In this document: positions 14,612 to 23,530 of the stretch, piece by piece
Layout of the letters: each line of letters opens with the position of its first letter
How positions within the stretch are numbered: the stretch's first letter is position 1
DNA from: Nocardia mexicana NBRC 108244
GTDB taxonomy: Bacteria > Actinomycetota > Actinomycetes > Mycobacteriales > Mycobacteriaceae
Direction: 5' to 3'
Assembly: GCF_001613165.1 (NCBI RefSeq)
Contig: NZ_BDBV01000005.1
Location: 1 to 34,847 of the forward strand
DNA length: 34,847 nt
Made by a program: the position numbers and the translations under genes
Notes under the pieces: model-generated
Told to the model about the DNA's origin: nothing
Seen by the model: only the letters and a program-made list of their open reading frames with translations
Databases searched by the model: none

Positions 14612-16639
14612 TCACGCGGCCCGGGAGGAACCTGCCGCGCGCACCGCACCGGCGACGGAATCGCCTGTGAGCTCCGACAATTGGAGGTATGTCGCCCGGA
14701 GATCCCGGGCCAGGTCCGCCGCGAGGCCCAGGCGGATCATGCCGCGCTCGCAGTCCACCACGACCCCGCCGACACCGTCCCCGGCGAGCCTGCGGGCGGC
14801 GGTCCGGGCGCGCGGCACCGGGTCGACCCCGCCGGTGGCGCGGCCGTCGGTGAGCAGCACGAGCATCGCGCGCCGCTGCGGGTCGCGCACGCGTTCGCGC
14901 TGCACGATCTCGCGGGCGCGCACCAGCCCGTTCGCCAGGGGCGTCTTGCCGCCGGTCCGCAGGTCGGCCAGTCGCCGCACCGCGATGTCGACCGAGGAGG
15001 TCGGGGGCAGCACCAGCTCGGCCTCGGCGCCGCGCATGGTGATCACGGCGACCTTGTCGCGGCGCTGGTAGGCGTCGCGCAGCAGCGCCACGACCGCACC
15101 GGTGACGGCGGCGAGCCGGTCGCGGGCCGCCATCGACCCGGACGCGTCCACCACGAAGACCACCAGATTGCCTTCGCGCCCTTCGCGATACGCGCCGCGC
15201 AGGTCCCCGGCCTGCAGGGCGAGCGGACCGGAGGACCGGCCGCGCGCCCGCTGGTGCGGCGCGGCGGCGAAGACGGTACCCAGCAGGTGCAGCCCGGTCG
15301 AGGTGTCGGAGGTCGAGCGAACGACCCGCCCGTGCCGGGAGCGCGCCCGCGAGCGGCGGCCCGGTGCGCCCTCGCCCACTCCCGGAATCTCCCAGTGTGG
15401 CGGGCGCGCAACAGAATTCACCGGCGCTCCGGCGCGGCCCTCACGGGCACCGCCGCCCGGTCCACCGTCGGGTGAATCGCCCCCGTCGCCCGGGCCACCG
15501 TCGGGTGAGTCGGGCCCGCCGTCCGGATCGTCGGAACCATCCGGGCCGCTGTCGGGGCGGTCGGGGTGATCGCCGGAGCCGCTGTCGCCACCGTCCCCGG
15601 ACTCCGCTTCGCTTGTGCCCGAGTCGGTTTGGGACTGCTCGGCCTGCTCCCCCGCCTGCTGCATGGCCTCGTCCAACTGGTCCTCGCTGATGCCCGGCTC
15701 GTCGAACGGATCGCGCCGACGCCGATGCGGCAGTGCCAGTTCCGCGGCGACGCGGACGTCTTCGGCTGTCACGCAGTCGCTTCCGCGCCAGGCCGCATGC
15801 GCGGTCGCGGTGCGGGCCACGACCAGATCCGCCCGCATGCCGTCGACATCGAAGGCGGCGCACAGCGCGGCGATCCGGCGCAGTTCCACATCGTCGAGCG
15901 CGACCTCGCCGAGCCGATCCCGCGCACCGAGGATCCGCTCGGCCACCTCCCGGTCGGCACCTGCGTAGCGGGCGGCGAATTCCGCCGGGTCCGCCTCGTA
16001 GTCCAGGCGGCGACGCACCACCGCCATCCGCACGTCGACATCCCGGGACGCCGCCACGTCGACGGTCAGGCCGAACCGGTCCAGCAGCTGCGGACGCAGC
16101 TCGCCCTCCTCCGGATTCATGGTGCCCACCAGGACGAATCGCGCCGGATGCGAATGCGATACCCCGTCGCGCTCGATATGCACGCGGCCCATGGCGGCGG
16201 CATCGAGCAGCACGTCCACCAGGTGGTCGTGCAGCAGGTTCACCTCGTCGACGTAGAGCACACCGTGATGCGCGGCCGCCAGCAGACCGGGCCGGAACGC
16301 CTGCTCGCCGTCCCGCAGCACCCGCTCCAGGTCCAGCGATCCGACCACCCGGTCCTCGGTCGCACCGACCGGCAGCTCCACCAGCCGGGCGGGCCGCTCC
16401 CCGCGCTCGTCCACGATCGGCGGCAGCAGCTGCGCCAGCGCCCGCACCACGGTCGATTTCGCGGTCCCCTTCTCCCCGCGCACCAGCACGCCGCCGATCC
16501 CCGGATGCACCGCGCACAGAATCAACGCCAGCTGCAGCCGCTCCTGCCCCACCACCGCCGAGAACGGAAATCCGGCCTCGTCACGCGCTGACGTGGTCGT
16601 ATCGGTTCGCGGAGCCACAGTGGTTCGGGATTCGGACAC
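14612..16639 (-). CDS. Fused ChlI/ChlD-type magnesium- or cobalto-chelatase subunit
   Basis: A 675-aa fusion of an AAA+ chelatase motor and a VWA domain. The AAA+ part has P-loop GEKGTAKST (55-63), Walker [10 protein letters not shown] (128-136) and sensor motif [19 protein letters not shown] (172-190). An acidic Asp/Gly/Pro/Ser linker follows (about 334-405) with repeated [14 protein letters not shown] units. The VWA part has the MIDAS motif DASGSM (498-503), T566 and LTDG (596-599). In actinobacteria without chlorophyll, this protein (compare Rv2850c, from memory) is thought to work with CobN in cobalt insertion; CobN itself is not in the window. The GTG start at 16639 lies 6 nt after a TAGAGT -10 box, so it is probably leaderless. 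Confidence 0.9.
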   Translation of the reverse strand: MSESRTTVAPRTDTTTSARDEAGFPFSAVVGQERLQLALILCAVHPGIGGVLVRGEKGTAKSTVVRALAQLLPPIVDERGERPARLVELPVGATEDRVVGSLDLERVLRDGEQAFRPGLLAAAHHGVLYVDEVNLLHDHLVDVLLDAAAMGRVHIERDGVSHSHPARFVLVGTMNPEEGELRPQLLDRFGLTVDVAASRDVDVRMAVVRRRLDYEADPAEFAARYAGADREVAERILGARDRLGEVALDDVELRRIAALCAAFDVDGMRADLVVARTATAHAAWRGSDCVTAEDVRVAAELALPHRRRRDPFDEPGISEDQLDEAMQQAGEQAEQSQTDSGTSEAESGDGGDSGSGDHPDRPDSGPDGSDDPDGGPDSPDGGPGDGGDSPDGGPGGGAREGRAGAPVNSVARPPHWEIPGVGEGAPGRRSRARSRHGRVVRSTSDTSTGLHLLGTVFAAAPHQRARGRSSGPLALQAGDLRGAYREGREGNLVVFVVDASGSMAARDRLAAVTGAVVALLRDAYQRRDKVAVITMRGAEAELVLPPTSSVDIAVRRLADLRTGGKTPLANGLVRAREIVQRERVRDPQRRAMLVLLTDGRATGGVDPVPRARTAARRLAGDGVGGVVVDCERGMIRLGLAADLARDLRATYLQLSELTGDSVAGAVRAAGSSRAA

Positions 16640-16645
16640 GCCACA

Positions 16646-16651
16646 ACTCTA
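16646..16651 (-). promoter_or_regulatory. -10 box of chelatase gene, leaderless
   Basis: On the minus strand TAGAGT is followed by 6 nt and then the GTG start at 16639. No Shine-Dalgarno precedes the start. Confidence 0.55.
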
Positions 16652-16756
16652 GGCGCGCCGCCCCTGCCGCCCGGCGCCACCCTCCTGTGAACAACCGCAC
16701 TCACACAACTCTTCGCAAGGGCACGCGCGCAGCCGACTGCCCGGGCGGCGGGTCGA

Positions 16757-17398
16757 CTAGAGGCCGAACATCCGTGCCACCTGGTCGACGAGATGCGCCT
16801 CCGGGACGGCGGGCCCGACATCGACCACGGGGAGTGCGAGACGTGTGGTCTGTTCCCGGAGACGATCGGTGAACAGACGGTCGCGCTCGAGCAGGTTTCG
16901 TGCGGCGCGCTCGGGATCACTGGTCCTGGCGGGGATCTGCCAACCACGACGGTCGAACGCCGCCCGCCGGAACTCCGGTGTCGGCAGCAGCCAGACGCCC
17001 CGGCGCGGCTCGGACAGCAACGGTGCGACCAGATCCGGCAGCAGGCGGAATCCCTCGGCGACAACACCGACCTCGGCGGGCAGGCGCAGCAGATCGTCGA
17101 CGATGAGACCGAATCCCTCGCCCCGGAACCAGTGGAACGTGTCGAGCATCGTCTCCGGGGTCCGATTCACCCAGCGCTCGTCCATGCTCATCGCCAGGAA
17201 GTCGTGCAGCATGGGCGCATCGGTGGCGCGCCCGGCGTGGTCGGCCATGGCGTCGTCGGTCGAATACACGTGCAGGCCGTACCGGGCCGCGAGGCGACGG
17301 GCGACGGTGGACTTGCCCGCGCCGCTGCCCCCGCCGACCCAATAGACATGCCGCAACCGTGCCGCGGTGCGGCGCCGGTGATCATCTTCGTCGCCCAT
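16757..17398 (-). CDS. P-loop nucleoside/nucleotide kinase-like protein
   Basis: A 213-aa soluble protein with P-loop GGGSGAGKST near residue 22, then YSTDDAMADH, a likely acceptor/metal-binding acidic motif, and an Arg-rich lid-like region late in the sequence (RTSDPERAARNLLERDRLF). The layout resembles small kinases of the uridine-kinase/AAA-type P-loop group, but no precise family is recognised and the substrate is unknown. The ATG at 17398 places the P-loop at a normal distance from the N-terminus. It lacks a strong Shine-Dalgarno, and only a weak AATACT lies 7 nt upstream. It is divergent from the EI24-like gene with 62 bp between them. Confidence 0.72.
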   Translation of the reverse strand: MGDEDDHRRRTAARLRHVYWVGGGSGAGKSTVARRLAARYGLHVYSTDDAMADHAGRATDAPMLHDFLAMSMDERWVNRTPETMLDTFHWFRGEGFGLIVDDLLRLPAEVGVVAEGFRLLPDLVAPLLSEPRRGVWLLPTPEFRRAAFDRRGWQIPARTSDPERAARNLLERDRLFTDRLREQTTRLALPVVDVGPAVPEAHLVDQVARMFGL

Positions 17399-17448
17399 CC
17401 GGTCCAGTATTGCCACCGCAGCCGGCACCCTCGACGCCGGAAGCCGAT

Positions 17449-17454
17449 TACGCT
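17449..17454 (+). promoter_or_regulatory. -10 box of EI24-like gene, leaderless
   Basis: TACGCT is followed by 6 nt and the GTG at 17461. The identical box and spacing are found before the HxlR gene on the minus strand. Confidence 0.55.
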
Positions 17455-17460
17455 GGGCCG

Positions 17461-18204
17461 GTGCGTGATCTGGCGAACGGATTCGGTTACCTCGTGCGCG
17501 GGCAGCGGTGGGTGGCGACCCATCGGCGCTCGCTGGGGATGGGGCTGGTGCCCGGCGTGATCGCGCTGGTGTTGTATCTGGCCGCGCTGATCGCGCTCGT
17601 GGTCTTCGCGGGCGACATCGTGGACTGGGCAACGCCGTTCGCCGACACCTGGGCCTCGCCGTGGCCGGGGCTGCTGCGGGGATTCCTGGCCGTACTGCTG
17701 ATCGTGCTGGGACTGCTGCTGTCGGTGATCACCTTCACCGCGGTGACGCTCGCGATCGGGCAGCCGTTCTACGAGGCGCTGTCCGAGCAGGTCGACAGGT
17801 CGCAGTCGCCCGACGGCACCGCACCCGAATCCGGCCTGCCGTTCTGGCGCGAGCTGTGGATCTCGGTGCGCGACAGCCTGCGCATCGTGGTGCGCGCCGC
17901 GCTGTGGGGCGTGCTGCTGTTCGCCGCCGGGTTCCTGCCGGTGGTGGGGCAGACGGTGGTCCCGGTGCTGGTCGTGTGCGTCACCGGGTACTTCCTCACC
18001 CAGGAGCTGACCTCCGTCGCCATGCAGCGCCGCGGCGTGGCCCTGCGCGAGCAGCTCGCGATCCTGCGCACTCGGCGAATGCTGGTGTGGGGCTTCGGAA
18101 CTCCCCTCGCCGCCGCGTTCCTGATCCCGTTCGTGGCGGTGTTCCTGATGCCGGGCGCGGTCGCCGGTGCGACGCTGCTGGTACGAGACCTCGGCGGGGC
18201 GTGA
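17461..18204 (+). CDS. EI24/CysZ-like integral membrane protein
   Basis: A 247-aa membrane protein with the EI24 domain layout (PF07264). It starts with a short amphipathic segment containing LANGFGYLVRG and R-rich THRRSL. Hydrophobic segments fall near residues 29-55, 73-100, 143-178 and 215-240, with AIGQPFYEALSEQVD between the second and third. Members related to CysZ carry sulfate; the actinobacterial EI24 proteins are mostly uncharacterised, so the transport role is only a possibility. The GTG at 17461 was chosen because it follows a -10 box by 6 nt and gives the family's usual N-terminus. The downstream SDR gene begins 48 bp after the stop. Confidence 0.8.
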   Translation: MRDLANGFGYLVRGQRWVATHRRSLGMGLVPGVIALVLYLAALIALVVFAGDIVDWATPFADTWASPWPGLLRGFLAVLLIVLGLLLSVITFTAVTLAIGQPFYEALSEQVDRSQSPDGTAPESGLPFWRELWISVRDSLRIVVRAALWGVLLFAAGFLPVVGQTVVPVLVVCVTGYFLTQELTSVAMQRRGVALREQLAILRTRRMLVWGFGTPLAAAFLIPFVAVFLMPGAVAGATLLVRDLGGA

Positions 18205-18252
18205 GACCAGCCGGTATGACAACCCGAGCGGCCGCACGGCATCATCGGTCGA

Positions 18253-19002
18253 GTGAGATTCTCGGACAAAGTCGTACTGATCACCGGCGGAACCAGCGGC
18301 ATGGGGCTGGAGACCGCGCGGCGCGTCCTCGCCGAAGGCGGCAGTGTGATCATCACCGGGCGTGACCAGGTCAAACTCGATGCCGCCGCCAAGGACCTCG
18401 ACGGTGGCGAACGCCTGCTGGCGGTGCGCGGCGACGTCGCCGACCTCGGCGGGCTCGACTCCCTCATGACCGCGATCCGCGACCGCTTCGGGCGCCTGGA
18501 CGTGCTGTTCGCCAACGCCGGAGGCGGCATCTTCAAGCCGTTCGCCGAGATCACCGAGGCCGATTTCGACTCCGTGGTCGACATCAACTTCAAGGGCGTG
18601 TTCTTCACCATCCAGCGCGCGCTGCCGCTGATGCCGAACGGTTCGTCGGTCGTGATCAACGCCTCCTGGACCCTGCATCGCGGAAACCCCGGCGCCACAG
18701 TGTATTCGGCGACCAAGGCCGCGGTGCACAACCTCGCGCGCACCTTGGCCGCCGACCTCGCACCGCAGGGCATCCGGGTCAACTCGATCAGCCCCGGCTA
18801 CATCGACACCCCGCTGTTCTCGGAGTCCGCGCTGCCCGCCGACCAGGCGGCCGCCCTGCGCGGCCGCGTGGCCGCCGGACGATTCGGCCGACCCGAGGAG
18901 GTCGCCGACGCCGTCGCATTCCTCGCGTCCGACGAGGCGTCCTACATCAACGGCCAGGACCTCGTCATCGACGGCGGGTTGGTGGCTACCTTCGCGTCCT
19001 GA
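18253..19002 (+). CDS. Short-chain dehydrogenase/reductase
   Basis: A 249-aa classical SDR. The cofactor motif TGGTSGMG is at about residues 11-18 and NAG at about 88-90. The active site includes Ser in VVINASW (about 137) and YSATK (about 150-154). The C-terminal SPGYIDTPLF and the closing INGQDLVIDGG are typical. It oxidises or reduces an unknown alcohol/ketone using NAD(P)(H). It starts at GTG 18253 without an evident Shine-Dalgarno; a weak CATCAT box lies 7 nt upstream. It is convergent with the HxlR gene (12 bp between stops) and may be co-transcribed with the EI24-like gene. Confidence 0.92.
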   Translation: MRFSDKVVLITGGTSGMGLETARRVLAEGGSVIITGRDQVKLDAAAKDLDGGERLLAVRGDVADLGGLDSLMTAIRDRFGRLDVLFANAGGGIFKPFAEITEADFDSVVDINFKGVFFTIQRALPLMPNGSSVVINASWTLHRGNPGATVYSATKAAVHNLARTLAADLAPQGIRVNSISPGYIDTPLFSESALPADQAAALRGRVAAGRFGRPEEVADAVAFLASDEASYINGQDLVIDGGLVATFAS

Positions 19003-19014
19003 CCCGCTGCCTGC

Positions 19015-19386
19015 TCACGCACCCAATGCGGTGGATTCCTCGGGCAGCGGATCGGCGGCGTCGAGCAGTTCGTCCCAGTGCTGCTGCGCCCATTCGCAGA
19101 TCGCCTGCAGGGGAACCAGAATGCTGTAGCCCAGCGTGGTCAGCTCGTAGGTGACCTGGCGGCCCTCGACGGTCCGCGCGACCAGCCCGAGCCGTTCGAG
19201 GGTCCGCAGGGACTGCGTCATTACCTTGGGGGTGATGCGCGCCAACGGGATTCGCAGTTCGGAATACCGGCGCGGCCCGTCGGCGAGGCAGGCCACGATC
19301 AGCGCGCCCCACTTGTCGCCGATACGAATGGGAGACAGGCCGGACGGGCACAGTTCATCGAACATCTGCGGATCGAGCGGACGCAT
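19015..19386 (-). CDS. HxlR family transcriptional regulator
   Basis: A 123-aa winged-helix regulator of the HxlR/DUF24 family. It has C13 in the N-terminal CPSG motif, where redox-sensing members carry their regulatory cysteine, then RIGDKWGALIVACLADGPRRYSELR and ITPKVMTQSLRTLERLGLV, with a wing around EGRQVTYELT. Divergent HxlR/oxidoreductase pairs are commonly redox- or electrophile-responsive. The ATG at 19386 follows a TACGCT -10 box by 6 nt, so it is probably leaderless. The 65-bp divergent region holds GTAAC/GGTATC/GGTAAC elements that could be its operator. Confidence 0.9.
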   Translation of the reverse strand: MRPLDPQMFDELCPSGLSPIRIGDKWGALIVACLADGPRRYSELRIPLARITPKVMTQSLRTLERLGLVARTVEGRQVTYELTTLGYSILVPLQAICEWAQQHWDELLDAADPLPEESTALGA

Positions 19387-19392
19387 TCCCCC

Positions 19393-19444
19393 AGCGTAAC
19401 GAGTCGCGAGGTATCCGAACGGTAACCATGCCCGCGGCTACCGT
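19393..19444. promoter_or_regulatory. Divergent leaderless promoters and candidate HxlR sites
   Basis: TACGCT (complement of 19393-19398) lies 6 nt before the HxlR ATG. TACCGT (19439-19444) lies 7 nt before the oxidoreductase ATG at 19452. Between them are GTAAC (19396-19400), GGTATCC (19410-19416) and GGTAACC (19421-19427), the latter two 11 bp apart. These resemble GTAAC/GTATC elements reported for this regulator family, but binding is unproven. Confidence 0.45.
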
Positions 19445-19451
19445 CGCCGCC

Positions 19452-20069
19452 ATGACACACATCATCGTTTTCGGAGCAGGTGGGCGCGCCGGTCGGACGA
19501 TCGCGGCGGAGGCGCAGGCCCGGGGCCACGACGTCACTCGCGTGGTGCGCGATCCGTCCCGGTACCCGGATCTCGACGCCGCCGCAGGTGACGTCACCGA
19601 CGCGGCGCGAATCGCGGAACTGGCGGCGGGCCACGACGTCGCCGTGCACGCGGCCGCGAGCCTGAAAACCCCTGCCGACTTCTTCCCTGCCGCGGCGCAG
19701 GCCCTGCTCACCGGCCTCGCCGCCGCGGGCGTTCCCCGGCTCGTCGCAATCGGCCTGTCCTCGAGCCTGCCCGGCGCCGACGGCGTCCTGCTGCGCGACG
19801 CCCCGGACTCCCCCGCCCAATATCGCGACTTCATCCTCGGCCACGGCGCCGGGACCGACGTCGTGCAAACCACCGCCACCGAGATCGACTGGACCATCCT
19901 CGCCCCGGCCGGGGACTTCGACCACACCGGCGCCCCGGTCGGCCGCTACCGCACGGCCGTCGCCGAACCGACCCTGCGAATCACCTACCCGGACTTCGCT
20001 CGCGCGGTGGTCGACGAGATCGAGCAGCGGAGTCGCTCGCGTACCTTTTACGCGGTCACCGCCCCGTGA
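19452..20069 (+). CDS. NAD(P)-binding SDR-atypical protein (NmrA/YwnB-like)
   Basis: A 205-aa single-domain Rossmann protein. The cofactor motif FGAGGRAGR is at about residues 7-15, followed by VTRVVRDPSRYPDL and GDVTDAARI, then LVAIGLSS and TILAPAGDF, the pattern of small NmrA-like/atypical SDR proteins. It may be an NAD(P)H-dependent reductase or a redox sensor. The start at ATG 19452 puts the glycine motif at the N-terminus and lies 7 nt after TACCGT. An in-frame ATG at 19428 would add eight residues. It is divergent from and probably controlled by the HxlR regulator. Confidence 0.85.
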   Translation: MTHIIVFGAGGRAGRTIAAEAQARGHDVTRVVRDPSRYPDLDAAAGDVTDAARIAELAAGHDVAVHAAASLKTPADFFPAAAQALLTGLAAAGVPRLVAIGLSSSLPGADGVLLRDAPDSPAQYRDFILGHGAGTDVVQTTATEIDWTILAPAGDFDHTGAPVGRYRTAVAEPTLRITYPDFARAVVDEIEQRSRSRTFYAVTAP

Positions 20070-20135
20070 GTGGACCCATTTCCACTATTTCCGGCACGCT
20101 TTCGGCCGGAATCCACCGCGGAGATCCCGGCCAAC

Positions 20136-20218
20136 AGCACGCCGGGAACAAGAGAGGAACGAGCACGCCGGGAACAAGAGAGGAACTAGCACGCCGAGAT
20201 ACAAACGGAGCGAGCACG
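20136..20218. repeat. 26-bp tandem repeat, three copies plus a partial
   Basis: Units beginning AGCACGCCGGGAACAAGAGA start at 20136, 20162, 20188 and 20213. The first two are nearly identical over 26 bp, the third is degraded, and the fourth keeps only AGCACGCC. The array is in non-coding DNA between the oxidoreductase stop and the GNAT stop. Confidence 0.88.
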
Positions 20219-20238
20219 CCTGGCTGGTGAGAGAGCAA

Positions 20239-20266
20239 GTCCCGCAACCGTTCTCGGTTGCGGGAC
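20239..20266 (-). terminator. Strong hairpin terminator of the mqo-GNAT operon
   Basis: GTCCCGCAACCG (20239-20250) and CGGTTGCGGGAC (20255-20266) form a perfect 12-bp stem with a TTCT loop. It is 33 bp beyond the GNAT stop. On the minus strand it is followed by TTGCTCTCTC, a weak pyrimidine tail. It may also stop transcription from the + strand oxidoreductase. Confidence 0.75.
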
Positions 20267-20299
20267 CTGAAATCACGGCGCGGGCGCCGAGGCGTGGGG

Positions 20300-20749
20300 C
20301 TATCCGCGGCGCATCGGGATGTGCGGGATGCCGTCCTCGATGTACTCCTCGCCGTCGGTCTGGAAACCGTGCTTGGTGTACATGTCGACCAGGTAGGTCT
20401 GGGCGTTCAAACGCACCGTGGCCGAACCGGTTTCGGCGAGCGCCGCCTGCAGCAGCCGGGTGGTGTAGCCGTGCCCGCGTGCGGGCGGCGAGGTGCACAG
20501 GCGGCCGATGCGGAAGGAATCCACGCCGTCGTGGTGCTCCTCCAGCAGCCGCAGGGTGCTGATGATCTCGCCCTCGTCGTCCAGCCAGAGGTGCCGCGTC
20601 TCGGGCAGCAGGTCGAGGCCGTCCAGTTCCGGGTACGCGCACTTCTGTTCGACGACGAACACCTCGACGCGAAGCTTCAACAGCTTGTACAGGGTCGCGG
20701 TGTCCAGATCTGCGGCCCACGCCCTTTTGAGAGAAACCGTTGACATCAT
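20300..20749 (-). CDS. GNAT N-acetyltransferase (ElaA-like)
   Basis: A 149-aa GNAT-fold protein resembling the ElaA subgroup: LYKLLKLRVEVFVVEQKCAYPELDGLD near the N-terminus, the acetyl-CoA loop GRLCTSPPARGHGYTTRLL (RGHGYT variant of Q/RxxGxG/A), and a C-terminal YTKHGFQTDGEEY.EDGIPHIPM. It transfers an acetyl group to an unknown substrate. The start is either of two adjacent ATG codons (20749, 20746); neither has a strong Shine-Dalgarno. The gene begins 27 bp after the mqo stop and is probably co-transcribed with it. The same neighbours occur in M. tuberculosis (Rv2852c-Rv2851c, from memory). Confidence 0.9.
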   Translation of the reverse strand: MMSTVSLKRAWAADLDTATLYKLLKLRVEVFVVEQKCAYPELDGLDLLPETRHLWLDDEGEIISTLRLLEEHHDGVDSFRIGRLCTSPPARGHGYTTRLLQAALAETGSATVRLNAQTYLVDMYTKHGFQTDGEEYIEDGIPHIPMRRG

Positions 20750-20776
20750 CGCGTCTTGCTATCACATAGCCCGGGG

Positions 20777-22303
20777 CTACGCGACTCCGGCCGGCGTCGG
20801 CGTGTTGTCGACCAGGTTGTCGCGTGTCAGGTGCAGGGCCTTGTTCGACCAGTCCCACACCTCGCCGTAGAGCGCCTGGTTCTCCGACAGCTTCACGCCC
20901 AGCGAGGGCACCATTTCCTTCAGCTTGGGCGTCCACCCGGCGTACTCCTGCGGGAAGCACCGCTGCAGCACGTCCAGCATCGCGCTGACGCAGGTGGAGG
21001 CGCCCGGCGAGGCGCCGAGCAGGCCGGCCACCGAACCGTCGCCCGCGGCGATCACGGCGGTGCCCAGCTCCAGCACCCCGCCGACACCCTTGCGACGGAT
21101 GATCTGCACGCGCTGACCGGCCGTGATCAGCTCCCAGTCCGGGCCCTCGGCGCGCGGGATGAACTCCTCCATCGTGTTCACCTTGCCCGCGGGCGACTTG
21201 AGCAGCTCGCTGACCAGGTATTTGACCAGCCCCAGCTCGGTGACGCCGACGCCCAGCATCGGCGTCAGGTTGCCCGCGCGCACCGACTTCACCAGGTCGG
21301 TGAGCTTGCCGTCCTTGAGGAACTTCGGGGTCCACCCGGCGTAGGGGCCGAACAGCAGGCCCGCCCGGCCGTTGATCACGCGAGTGTCCAAGTGCGGCAC
21401 CGACATCGGCGGCGCGCCGACCGCGGCCTTGCCGTACACCTTGGCGTTGTGCTGCTGGATCAGCTCCGGGTTGGTACAGCGCAGGAACTGACCGCTGACC
21501 GGGAATCCGGCGAAGCCCTTGATCTCCTTGATCCCGGACTTCTGCAGCAGCGGCAGCGCGTAACCGCCCGCGCCGACGAAGACGAACTTCGCGTTCACGG
21601 TGCGGGTGGCTCCGGTGCGGGTATTGCGGGACCGCACGTTCCAGCTGCCGTCGGACTGCTTGTCGAGATCGAGAACCGCGTTGCCGAAGGCGATCTCGAC
21701 GCCGCTGTAACCCAGATAGGCCAGCAGCTGCTTGGTCAGCGAGCCGAAGTCGATATCGGTGCCGAAGTCGGTCCAGTTCAGCGCGACGGGATCGGAGTAG
21801 TCGCGGCCCTTGGCCATCAGCGGCAGGCGCCGCGCGAACTCGTCGGGGGCGTCGATGTACTCCATGCCCTCGAACAGCGGGTGCCGCGACAGCGCCTCAT
21901 AGCGCTTGCGCAGGTAGTCGACGTTGTCGGCGCCGTGGACGAAGCTGACGTGCGGAATGGGGTTGATGAACGCCGACGGGTCACCGAGCACCCCGTTCTC
22001 GACGGCGTGCGCCCAGAACTGCCGCGATACCTGAAAGCGCTCGTTGATGTCGACGGCCTTGGACACGTCGACCGAGCCGTCGGCCTGCTGTGGGCTGTAG
22101 TTCAGCTCGCAGAGCGCGGAGTGACCGGTGCCCGCGTTGTTCCACGGGTCGCTGCTCTCCGGTGCGGCGGCGTCGAGCCGCTCGAACATGGTGATCGACC
22201 AGTCCGGCTGCAGCTGACGTAGCAGCGCGCCCAGGGTGGCACTCATGATGCCGGCACCGATGAGGACTACATCGGTCTTTTCAGTCATCGCAGCGTTCGG
22301 CAC
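20777..22303 (-). CDS. mqo: Malate:quinone oxidoreductase
   Basis: A full-length membrane-associated flavoenzyme that oxidises L-malate to oxaloacetate and passes electrons to the quinone pool, serving the TCA cycle. The FAD motif [14 protein letters not shown] is near the N-terminus. [27 protein letters not shown] and the late [17 protein letters not shown] are Mqo family signatures. The length (508 aa from GTG 22303, or 503 from ATG 22288) fits. The start is undecided: the ATG gives the common [17 protein letters not shown] N-terminus, while an AAGGA lies 14 nt before the GTG. It is the first gene of the mqo-GNAT unit and is divergent from the alpha/beta hydrolase. Confidence 0.96.
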   Translation of the reverse strand: MPNAAMTEKTDVVLIGAGIMSATLGALLRQLQPDWSITMFERLDAAAPESSDPWNNAGTGHSALCELNYSPQQADGSVDVSKAVDINERFQVSRQFWAHAVENGVLGDPSAFINPIPHVSFVHGADNVDYLRKRYEALSRHPLFEGMEYIDAPDEFARRLPLMAKGRDYSDPVALNWTDFGTDIDFGSLTKQLLAYLGYSGVEIAFGNAVLDLDKQSDGSWNVRSRNTRTGATRTVNAKFVFVGAGGYALPLLQKSGIKEIKGFAGFPVSGQFLRCTNPELIQQHNAKVYGKAAVGAPPMSVPHLDTRVINGRAGLLFGPYAGWTPKFLKDGKLTDLVKSVRAGNLTPMLGVGVTELGLVKYLVSELLKSPAGKVNTMEEFIPRAEGPDWELITAGQRVQIIRRKGVGGVLELGTAVIAAGDGSVAGLLGASPGASTCVSAMLDVLQRCFPQEYAGWTPKLKEMVPSLGVKLSENQALYGEVWDWSNKALHLTRDNLVDNTPTPAGVA

Positions 22304-22466
22304 GGGTAGTTCGACTTCCTTGTCCTGCGCGGGTCAGCAACTTCAGCGGGAAGGTTACCCGCCGTTCACTTCAACCTGATTCTGCCCCTCACCATGCCCG
22401 ATTCGGAAAGGGACTACGCGTGGTGTGACGGACTTCCCTCCCGCTGCCGCGGCTGAGCGGGTCGAA

Positions 22467-22472
22467 TATCGT
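22467..22472 (+). promoter_or_regulatory. -10 box of alpha/beta hydrolase gene, leaderless
   Basis: TATCGT is followed by 6 nt and then the GTG at 22479. No Shine-Dalgarno is present. Confidence 0.55.
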
Positions 22473-22478
22473 GGAGCT

Positions 22479-23516
22479 GTGACGAACGAGACGCCGGTGG
22501 CACCCGTGCGCACCGAGGCCTGGCAGGCCGATGTGCTGGGCAAAGGCTACGAACAGCTGACCATCCCGCTGGGCGCCGACCCGGACGGCGAGGGCACGGC
22601 CGAGGCCACCCTGGTGCGCTATGCGGCCGACGATGCCGAACAAGCTACGGGTGTCGTGCTCTACGTCCACGGCTTCACCGACTACTTCTTCCAGCGGCAC
22701 GTGGCCGAGCACATGGTCACGCGCGGATACCGCTTCTACGCACTGGATCTGCGCAAGTGCGGCCGGTCGCTGCGGCCCGGACAGACCGCGCACTACGTCA
22801 GCGATCTGGCGCTCTACGACGCCGAGCTGAACGAGGCGCTGCGCATCGTCCGGGCGGAGACCGGGCTGCCGGTGCTGCTGATGGCGCACTCCACCGGCGG
22901 GCTGGTGGTGCCGCTCTGGCTGGATCGGCTCAACCGGTCCGAAAACGGTGCGGCACAAGACATCACAGGTCTGGTCCTGAACAGCCCGTGGTTCGATCTG
23001 CAGGGGCCGTCCTACTACCGGACCGTCGGCACGGCGGTCATTCACGGGCTGGGCCGGCTGCGGGCCATGACGCGGCTGCCGGGCGCCGAGGTCGACACCT
23101 ACGGCGCCAGCCTGCACCACAGCGCGTCCGGCGAATGGGACTACAACCTGGACTGGAAGCCGCTGGCCGGATTTCCCGTGCACTTCGGCTGGCTGCGGGC
23201 GATCCGGCAGGGACATGCGCGGCTGCAGCGCGGGCTCGACATCGGGGTGCCGACGCTGATCCTGCGGTCGAAGGTGACGAAGTTCATGCGCCGGTACGGG
23301 CCCGCTGCCGATGTCGCCGACACAGTGCTCGATGTGCGCCAGATTCAGCGCTGGTCGGGCTGCCTGGGCGACCGCACCAATATCGTGCCCATCGAGGGCG
23401 CGCGGCACGACGTGTTCCTGTCCTCGGAGCCGGTGCGCGCGGCGGCCTTCGGCGAACTCGATTCCTGGCTGACGTGGCTGGCGGAGTTCGACGCGAAACC
23501 CGCACGCGCGGAGTAG
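22479..23516 (+). CDS. Alpha/beta hydrolase (lysophospholipase-like)
   Basis: A 345-aa serine hydrolase. The oxyanion-hole motif VLYVHGFTDYFFQ is near residues 60-72. The nucleophile elbow AHSTGG has S138. The late segment GARHDVFLS supplies the catalytic histidine, with the acid probably in the preceding ILRSKVTKF region. The wide cap domain (about 155-250) fits the monoacylglycerol-lipase/lysophospholipase group. The substrate is unknown, probably a lipid ester. GTG 22479 sits 6 nt after a -10 box. It corresponds in position to the alpha/beta hydrolase Rv2854 of M. tuberculosis (from memory). It converges on the next gene with a 14-bp gap. Confidence 0.9.
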   Translation: MTNETPVAPVRTEAWQADVLGKGYEQLTIPLGADPDGEGTAEATLVRYAADDAEQATGVVLYVHGFTDYFFQRHVAEHMVTRGYRFYALDLRKCGRSLRPGQTAHYVSDLALYDAELNEALRIVRAETGLPVLLMAHSTGGLVVPLWLDRLNRSENGAAQDITGLVLNSPWFDLQGPSYYRTVGTAVIHGLGRLRAMTRLPGAEVDTYGASLHHSASGEWDYNLDWKPLAGFPVHFGWLRAIRQGHARLQRGLDIGVPTLILRSKVTKFMRRYGPAADVADTVLDVRQIQRWSGCLGDRTNIVPIEGARHDVFLSSEPVRAAAFGELDSWLTWLAEFDAKPARAE

Positions 23517-23530
23517 CTCTCAGCGCGGGT

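Noticed and set aside
10923..16756. Cobalamin riboswitch upstream of cobO or the chelatase gene
   Set aside because: The spacers are short (90 and 117 bp), partly occupied by other promoters, and no B12-box-like sequence was seen.
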